Shown here piece by piece: positions 17,901-21,848 of a DNA stretch of 21,848 bases. Position 1 is the first letter of the stretch, and each line of letters starts with the position of its first letter. The stretch spans positions 1 to 21,848 of the forward strand of contig NMRA01000932.1 in the NCBI GenBank assembly GCA_002633005.1. The letters run 5' to 3'. The stretch is from Phoronis australis. Lineage: Eukaryota; Phoronida; Phoronidae. The translations under genes and the position numbers were made by a program. The notes below the pieces were generated by a model. It was not told the origin of the DNA, did not search any database, and worked only from the letters and a program-made list of their open reading frames with translations.

Positions 17901-20900
17901 CGTATATAGAATATCATCCGGAACTCCTCGGGTATTTTCGTAGCCTCAGTTTTCCCAGTCATAAGACATGTCACGTGACTTTCAAAATGGAGAATTATTG
18001 TTCGTGTGGCTGAAGTTCGCACATATGCGCTGATATTTAAACACTTTTAAGAGGAAATTTGAGAAAACGGAATATCCACGTTACTCCAGATGAGTTAAAA
18101 TGTGTCAGCGGGTAATAACAGGTTCAGTATCCTTCTACATTTTGAAAACATATTCGGTTCTTAACAATGGCAATTGCTTCCAGGATTTGTTCGGTTGATT
18201 TTCTCGGCGGCATTGCATCCTGTGTTGTCACCGGCATTCTACGCACAGGTCCGCTGTCGCCTGCCTGTGTTTTAGCGTGTGTCATCTTGAATGCTGTTTT
18301 ATTTGTTGCCGGAACCAAACTCTACGCTATCAAAGTCAGAAAAAGTAAGTAAAACATTTATTCGTACAACAAGAGTTCATTCAAATACATTTTTCGAATT
18401 TGTAAATATTGCAGTACAGTACACTGTCTCTCAGAACAACGGTAACGACGATAATATCGGTTGGGAAAAATGAACGATGCAGAACAGTACACGGTCTCCC
18501 AGAATAATGGTAACGACGAAGACAATATCGGTTGGGAGAAATGAACGAGTGAGAAGTGCTCTTTCGTAGACTAGGCTGAAAAAGGTGGATTTTGTTTGCG
18601 GAAGTGAAAACTCGGCAAAATAGTGCAACTTCCCTACTGTTTTGCATTGAAACGTGCGAGATTTAATATTATAGGTAATTATAAGTTTTTAAAGGTTTTT
18701 ATAAATAGGCCACAAGTTATATCCGAATGGATATTAGCGCAAAATGGTCGCAATGTTGAGAGCCCGGAGTCTAGTTTCAGAACTTGCGACAAAATCGAAT
18801 TCGAAATTGCATTTCCTGTCGTGATTTGGTACGGCCTCGAGATATGTGTGTCTCCGATACGTCTTGTCTCGATTGAAAAATTGCCTTTCTTCGCGATAGC
18901 ACACGCGTTCAGCAATTATGTGAAAAAAGAACAATGTGAGATTGACTTGGAATTTCTATTTTTTACACCTGCCTTGCTTTACTTTTTCCTTGTTCTCATT
19001 TATTTAGGACGAGTCATCACTGGAATTGCGCGGCTAACAATCCATCGTTTAACCAACTGCTTTCACAAAAGAAGTTACTCCCGAACCTCATGTAACCATG
19101 AAGAAAGATCAGCGACAATAGTAGGCCATTTGACTAATCCAAACACAGCTTTGAATGACGCCGTGGCATGCTTGCAGAAGATTGGTCACGTGCTCCCTGT
19201 CTTAGGAACCATTCTGGTGTTCTACGCCGTATCGCCACAGGTAACTTGCCATACTGGCGCTCACATGACCTGCGCCAGATGTAAATAAAGAACGCAAGGT
19301 TAAATTTGGTGCCATGGAGCACTCAAATGAAAGCCACATTGTCGACGTTGCGACGCCCCCACGTTTGCATTCACGCTGACGTGAAGAGTTTTCATTAGTT
19401 CATAGAATTTCGATACTGAGTCCAGTGAGAAACTCGTTCAATAGACTACTTGATTAACATTACAGGAAATACAAATGCGCATTAATAAGGAGTGTAAATG
19501 ACACCACGGCTATGGCACCTCTAGTAAATCCCAGCTCAGTCCATCCCGAATTCCCCGCACCTGTCTACCGGTAGGGAGTTCTTTGGAGTACCATTTCCCG
19601 TTGCGACATCCTAAATCCGCCAGTGATCTTGGGTCCAGGATATAGATAGTTCACCACTGTGCTCCGTCCGTGACAGAAAACGGTTTTAAAACTGAAGCGA
19701 CTAAACTTTATGACCACGGTTGCAACTTCAGCAACTGTTGACTAATAAGCAGTGGCAGTAAGGGAGGAGAGGGTTTAGGATTCACCCGAATCCAAGGCGC
19801 CTAACGCCGAGCTGGTGGAGGTTAGATTTTTTTTTGGTTTCTGCAGCTGATTTCGTTTTCCTAGCGACTTTTTTTTTAAATTTTATTTCTTATCCTGTCT
19901 CAGGAGGAAGTTTATACTCCCTGAGCCCCAACCGTAGATCCGCCTCTGATAAGGTCCCTATAAGCAGTTCTGCAAAATCAACGCCTGTTGACAACTTCTA
20001 GATTTTTGTAGACCAAGCTTAACACATTGTTATATGGACTCGTCACCTTCAGTTGCCTGTCTATCTAATTATTGGAGTGTGTCCGAGGCACATGAATATG
20101 CCCCTCACTCTTCGCACATTGCTGCTACATCTCTCGAGCACCACTGCTGCTACCGCCATCACTACCACCGCCACCACCACCACCACCCACTTCTACTACT
20201 GCTGCCGCTACCGCTACTGTTACCGCTTATGTTGCCAGTGGTGTTGGTTGTAATGTTGGTGGTTGTGAGGATGGTGGTTGTGGTGGTGACTGTGACGGTA
20301 GAACCACTACATCTATTTCCATTTTAGGCGACAGTAGCTTTGCCTCAAATCATGAAAGCAAATCTCAGTAGTCCCCCTGAGGTCTCTATGTTCACGCCCG
20401 AAGAAAGGAATTATTTGTTTATCGCCCTGAGCATCACCAGTGCCTGTCTGTCTCTGATGACTTTCGTTGTCGTGCAGCCAACTTGCAGGCTGAAACTATC
20501 GCTTTTCCAAAAAATAGGTAGGTGGCACCCGAACAAATACGAGCAAACCTAAATTTCTTTTATCCTGGAAGCCACAAATACATCATCTGTGTACGTTGAC
20601 GTTGTTAGCTGCGTTGTATTTCATACTTCCCAACCGTCTGTCTACGACGAGCGGGAACTCGGTATTTCAGGAAATCTAAACATTACGAAAGAGGCAAGCA
20701 GAAAAGCGGCAGTGATCAAATGATGCAATGAATAATAGTATTCTACATGTTCTGTCGGTGCCTGTATCGGCTTCATACCTTGGATAAAAACTGAAGTGTG
20801 TAAAGTTTGACAGGCTTGAAAATTAAGGTTAACATTGTTTAATATAGATCTGCACAGATGGACGAGAGAGAAGAGCGTGCCTCTAATGAAAGGGCCTATC

Positions 20901-21281
20901 TGCCAATATTATCTGCTCAGATTGACGAGAGAGCAGCGTGTGTCTCCAATAAAAACTTCTCTTTCTGTATTTAACGGTCTTTTCAGATTGACAAGACATC
21001 AGAGCTTGTCTTCAATGAAAACTCTTTGCTTCCAATACTCATGATAAGAGAGCGGAGCATGTCTCTAATAAAAACTCCTGGCATCCAATGTTGTCATCTG
21101 TACTCGTTTACAGGTACCTCCAACCTTTTGTTGTCGGTCTGTGCCATAACTGGGGCGGTTTTAAGTGCCATCAGGGAGCGCCAATTATCCAATGAAACCT
21201 ATAGCAAAATGTCAATTATGTGTTATGAAGCTTTCACTTCTCTCCTGCTATACTTCAGTGAAATCATCATCATAGTAGCAG
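12757..21281 (+). CDS. Divergent proton-coupled oligopeptide transporter (SLC15/POT/PTR family), eight exons, 3' end outside window
   Basis: Exons at 12757-13135, 14652-14750, 15315-15370, 15679-15818, 18184-18344, 19008-19240, 20328-20517 and 21114-21281 join in phase (1,1,0,2,1,0,1,1) and encode at least 475 residues. POT proteins are 12-helix membrane transporters of the major facilitator superfamily that move di/tripeptides or histidine with protons. A ~72-residue cytosolic N-terminus with an acidic KETLIPN motif precedes helix 1 (73-95), which ends LLERF, matching the E-R half of the ExxER motif. Helices 2-3 carry the MFS motif GILIDAVFGR (137-146). FLVDQ ends helix 4, FVAGTKLY ends helix 6, LPVLGTILVFYAVSPQ is helix 7, and LLLYFSEIIII holds the conserved helix-10 Glu (E469). 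Helices 10-12 continue downstream. The N-terminus is like SLC15A4, but sequence divergence prevents naming an orthologue. The first Glu of ExxER is Ala, and the FYxxIN signature of helix 5 is lost. Confidence 0.8.
13505..13746. mobile_element. Non-autonomous DNA transposon copy A (in intron 1)
   Basis: The 242-bp element starts CAGTGGCAGATCTAC and ends GTAGATCAGCCTCTG, imperfect terminal inverted repeats of 15 nt. TAAAT flanks it on both sides, a 5-nt target-duplication candidate. The interior has runs of G (13532-13538, 13697-13704) and C (13721-13730) and small palindromes (GGATTCGAAATAATCC). A relative lies at 19750-19948. The CAG...CTG ends with GGATCTA-like sequence resemble hAT-type MITEs, but those usually make 8-bp duplications, so the superfamily is left open. 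Confidence 0.75.
13770..13896. repeat. Long imperfect palindrome (fold-back element)
   Basis: Arms of about 57 nt pair across a short loop. CAGTCGTTATC...CTAGAGCCC...GAATTATC on the left matches the reverse complement of the right arm, which contains GATAATTC...GGGCTCTAG and ends CAACGACTG. Mismatches are scattered. Such structures can form hairpins or be fold-back MITEs. No target duplication was evident. It lies in intron 1, 23 nt after transposon copy A. Confidence 0.8.
14235..14300 (+). CDS. Possible first coding exon of a nested gene (speculative)
   Basis: Within intron 1, ATG at 14235 opens 22 codons (MSKSKDSDDALS, then ALKLEIGDLQ) ending exactly at a GTGAGA donor at 14301. The composition is helix-like and codon-like. 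It ends in phase 0, so it cannot splice to transporter exon 2, which needs phase 1. No partner exon was found. It is short enough to be chance. Confidence 0.2.
14652..14750 (+). CDS. Transporter exon 2
   Basis: The acceptor CCGTAG ends at 14651 and the donor is GTAAGC at 14751. It supplies two bases to complete the split Gly, then CYFLALFVGILIDAVFG, RYW and helix 3. D141, G145 and R146 match the MFS loop 2-3 signature, the strongest single family clue in the gene. It ends in phase 1. Confidence 0.85.
14941..15030. repeat. Compound microsatellite (TTA)n then (TTG)n
   Basis: About 15 TTA units run into TTG/CTG units in intron 2. Three plus-strand open frames across it encode homopolymers (Y/C, I/V, L) and are not genes. 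Confidence 0.95.
15315..15370 (+). CDS. Transporter exon 3
   Basis: The acceptor is TTCTTCTAG. It encodes the end of helix 3 and the loop (GVIVAVDCPMLTPFRCGW). Of the GT sites nearby only GTGGGT at 15371 leaves phase 0, which exon 4 requires. The GTGTGG at 15361 would shift the frame. The exon is short (56 nt), so the 3' border is less certain than the others. Confidence 0.65.
15679..15818 (+). CDS. Transporter exon 4
   Basis: The acceptor CCATTTCAG ends at 15678 and the donor is GTAAAG at 15819. It encodes helix 4 and the loop to helix 5. CPFLVDQ aligns with the family's SAFGADQ, but the preceding GGIKP is replaced (FMRTS), losing the conserved Lys-Pro. A possible N-glycosylation sequon (NFT) and NSS follow. 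It ends in phase 2 with TG of a Trp codon. Confidence 0.8.
17055..17279. repeat. 75-bp tandem repeat, three copies
   Basis: Units start at 17055, 17130 and 17205. The first two are identical and the third differs at five places. One plus frame (from 17056) stays open through all three, each encoding 25 residues beginning LDDIIQTQ and ending IDTHSEL (or F). The other five frames contain stops. Two of the changes in copy three are silent in that frame (CCC/CCG, GCA/GCG) and ACG/TCT gives Thr/Ser. Confidence 0.95.
17679..17786. repeat. 54-bp tandem repeat, two copies
   Basis: Units start at 17679 and 17733 and differ by one base (CTG/TTG). Each ends with AATACG-AATAT-CGTATT, a small hairpin. 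A plus frame (NRVRVSIYGVLNTNIVFY) is open through both, and the single difference is silent in it. Confidence 0.95.
18184..18344 (+). CDS. Transporter exon 5
   Basis: The acceptor GCTTCCAG ends at 18183 and the donor GTAAGT at 18345 is a perfect consensus. The first G completes Trp. It encodes helix 5 (where FYWxINxG of the family is replaced by ICSVDFLGG) and helix 6, ending FVAGTKLYAIKVRK, matching the family's F-x-G-s-k-l-Y ending of helix 6. It ends in phase 1. Intron 4 before it is long (2365 nt). Confidence 0.85.
18411..18551 (+). repeat. Tandem duplication holding two mini-exon-like units in intron 5
   Basis: Two units offset by 68 bp each start GCAG and then carry a short frame ending in TGA: 18415-18473 after TTGCAG and 18483-18544 after ATGCAG. 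Both begin with two bases that complete the phase-1 codon left by transporter exon 5. They encode QYTVSQNNGNDDNIGWEK and the same with one extra Glu. Inside the frame the units differ by six third-position silent substitutions and one in-frame 3-nt insertion. The only amino-acid-changing substitution is in the split codon (Ile or Lys). Splicing exon 5 to either would give a ~297-residue protein with six helices. The first acceptor has a T-rich tract; the second lacks one. No AATAAA was seen soon after. They may be alternative terminal exons or a coincidental duplication. Confidence 0.4.
19008..19240 (+). CDS. Transporter exon 6
   Basis: The acceptor TTTATTTAG ends at 19007 and the donor is GTAACT at 19241, phase 0. 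It encodes the cytosolic linker between the two six-helix halves, which is rich in Arg, His and Lys (RLTIHRLTNCFHKR), and helix 7 (LPVLGTILVFYAVSPQ). In the family this helix ends in a similar Y-x-x-x-Q. The intron upstream happens to be open in the exon's frame back to 18623. Confidence 0.8.
19750..19948. mobile_element. Non-autonomous DNA transposon copy B (in intron 6)
   Basis: A diverged 199-bp relative of the element at 13505-13746. It keeps CAGTGGCAG at the left end, GTAGATCCGCCTCTG at the right, and internal landmarks (TTAGGATTC, GGCGCnTAnCGCCGAG, CTGATTTCGTTTT, ATCCTGTC). ATAAG flanks it on both sides, again a 5-nt duplication candidate. The left end lacks the ATCTACG segment present in copy A. 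Confidence 0.75.
20145..20300. repeat. Low-complexity CCA/CTA block followed by GGT/TGG block
   Basis: Pyrimidine-type triplets (ACC, CCA, CTG) to about 20236 switch to GGT/TGG/TTG triplets to 20300. The two halves are roughly complementary and could fold back. Confidence 0.8.
20328..20517 (+). CDS. Transporter exon 7
   Basis: The acceptor TCCATTTTAG ends at 20327 and the donor is GTAGGT at 20518. It encodes the extracellular stretch after helix 7 (ATVALPQIMKANLSS, with a possible sequon NLSS), helix 8 (NYLFIALSITSACLSLMTF) and the following loop ending FQKIG, which aligns with the family's k-x-G before helix 9. It ends in phase 1. Confidence 0.75.
20855..21110. repeat. Degenerate tandem repeat, about four units of 53-66 bp, in intron 7
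   Basis: CAGATnGACnAGAnA phrases recur at 20855, 20918 and 20984, with a fourth, shorter unit from about 21041. Each unit continues with TGTCTCyAATrAAAACTC-like sequence. Plus frames across it read repeated RLTRE...SLIKT-like segments. It ends just before the acceptor of exon 8. Confidence 0.8.
21114..21281 (+). CDS. Transporter exon 8
   Basis: The acceptor TCGTTTACAG ends at 21113 and the donor is GTAAGA at 21282, phase 1. It encodes helix 9, the E-x-x-R-like IRERQL (family E-x-x-R-r), and helix 10 with the conserved Glu in YFSEIIII. No later exon was recognised before the window ends at 21848. Confidence 0.75.
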
Positions 21282-21779
21282 GTAAGAGTTCAATAAACCT
21301 TGTATCTGGCTAGAAAAGAAAAATATCGCAAGATTCACTGTGTATTTTCAATGAGAGCATGTGATTTTGGCTAGATTTTCTCGTCGCCAGACAGATACTG
21401 AACTCTACGGTGGCCCAAAGATGACACCACGCGTTTCTTTTTTAATTATCTCAGGATATCGAGATCCGACTTAATTATCTCAAAAGACCGAAGGTCGAGG
21501 CCTATACGGGGAATACAATCGAGTGGAAATTACTTTGTCTACACCAATCGAGGTACGTTTTGTATTTATCCCCTACTGTTTGAATTCCCCAGTTTCTTTC
21601 ATTTTTTCGGCAGATTTTTAAACAGTACACACCATGGATTTTTGCACATTTTGAATTACCGGTGGCCACAGACTAAATGTATGACGTAAAATTGAGCTAA
21701 ACCCATGTTTATTTTGTGTAATTAGCTCGAAATTTTGATTTTTCTTTCAATTTTGCCAATTTTCACATTTCCCGCCATG
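21282..21779. other. Right-hand flank with no further transporter exon seen
   Basis: The helix 10-12 exons are not here. TTAATTATCTCA occurs twice (near 21443 and 21471). No other structure is supported. Confidence 0.5.
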
Positions 21780-21787
21780 TGACGTCA
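21780..21787. promoter_or_regulatory. Full cAMP-response element (CRE)
   Basis: TGACGTCA is the palindromic site bound by CREB/ATF factors. It lies 38 nt before an ATGGCGG start-like sequence, a usual distance for a core promoter element in CpG-type promoters. Confidence 0.4.
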
Positions 21788-21825
21788 TGGGTTGAACACA
21801 AGAGATCAGTGACTAGCATTGAACA

Positions 21826-21848
21826 ATGGCGGAGAGCAGGGAATTTGA
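21826..21848 (+). CDS. Possible start of a new gene, cut by the window edge
   Basis: ACAATGGCGGAGAGC has a good translation context and resembles the YY1-type AANATGGCGG motif often found at animal start codons. Seven codons (MAESREF) are open to the edge. It lies inside what should still be the transporter locus, so it could be a nested gene, a mobile element 5' end, or chance. Confidence 0.3.

Larger units (their letters stand above)
15819..18183. other. Intron 4 of the transporter
   Basis: The longest intron in the gene. Apart from two tandem arrays (17055-17279 and 17679-17786) nothing is supported. Open frames at 16346-16651 plus and 16703-17079 minus show no domain. Confidence 0.6.
19241..20327. 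other. Intron 6 of the transporter
   Basis: It holds transposon copy B (19750-19948) and a low-complexity block (20145-20300). Frames at 20034-20327 and 20053-20253 are repeat-driven. No other exon is supported. Confidence 0.6.

Noticed and set aside
18381-18647. Minus frames of 88 and 65 codons over the intron 5 duplication
   Set aside because: The differences between the two units are silent only in the plus frame, so the minus frames are likely shadows.
20034-20327. 97-codon plus frame ending near exon 7
   Set aside because: It is driven by CCA/GGT triplet repeats. The exon 7 frame is fixed independently by phase and family alignment.

Overview
This is nuclear DNA from an intron-rich animal. 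The signs are split eukaryotic genes with GT-AG introns, an intronless-CDS rhodopsin-like GPCR, a Polinton-type DNA polymerase, many short non-autonomous DNA transposons, and AT-rich spacers full of tandem repeats. A marine invertebrate is the most natural guess, but the sequence does not settle the phylum.

Layout. Bases 1-1050 hold the 3' end of a protein-primed family B DNA polymerase of Polinton/Maverick type. It is broken by a one-base shift in an A7 run and is followed at once by three 65-bp tandem repeats. Bases 1051-4635 are largely non-coding, with a 403-bp TA-flanked MITE (1696-2098), a perfect DR1 nuclear-receptor motif (1489-1501) and a perfect RFX-type palindrome (2513-2526). A complete class A GPCR lies on the minus strand (4636-5652), with a splice acceptor in its 5' UTR. 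Just upstream on the same strand is a candidate 45-codon terminal exon of another gene (5837-5974). Bases 6360-7555 are about four diverged copies of a 280-395 bp repeat carrying CTCF-like motifs. A THAP-like zinc-finger fragment follows (7923-8174). Bases 8175-12756 are poor in genes and include a 27-bp minisatellite.

The main gene is on the plus strand from 12757 to beyond the window. Eight exons with phase-compatible splice sites encode at least 475 residues of a divergent proton-coupled oligopeptide transporter (SLC15/POT/PTR family). The last transmembrane helices lie past the right edge. Its introns contain two copies of one DNA-transposon family, a 127-bp palindrome, microsatellites and several tandem repeats. 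In intron 5 there is a tandem pair of mini-exon-like units. Each is preceded by an AG, is in phase with exon 5 and ends in TGA. Their six internal base substitutions are all synonymous. This is the best candidate for something undescribed: alternative terminal exons giving a half-length, six-helix transporter.

The last 23 bases look like the start codon region of a further gene (ATGGCGG) downstream of a full CRE. No tRNA, rRNA or CRISPR was seen. All exon models here are read by eye and have no transcript support.
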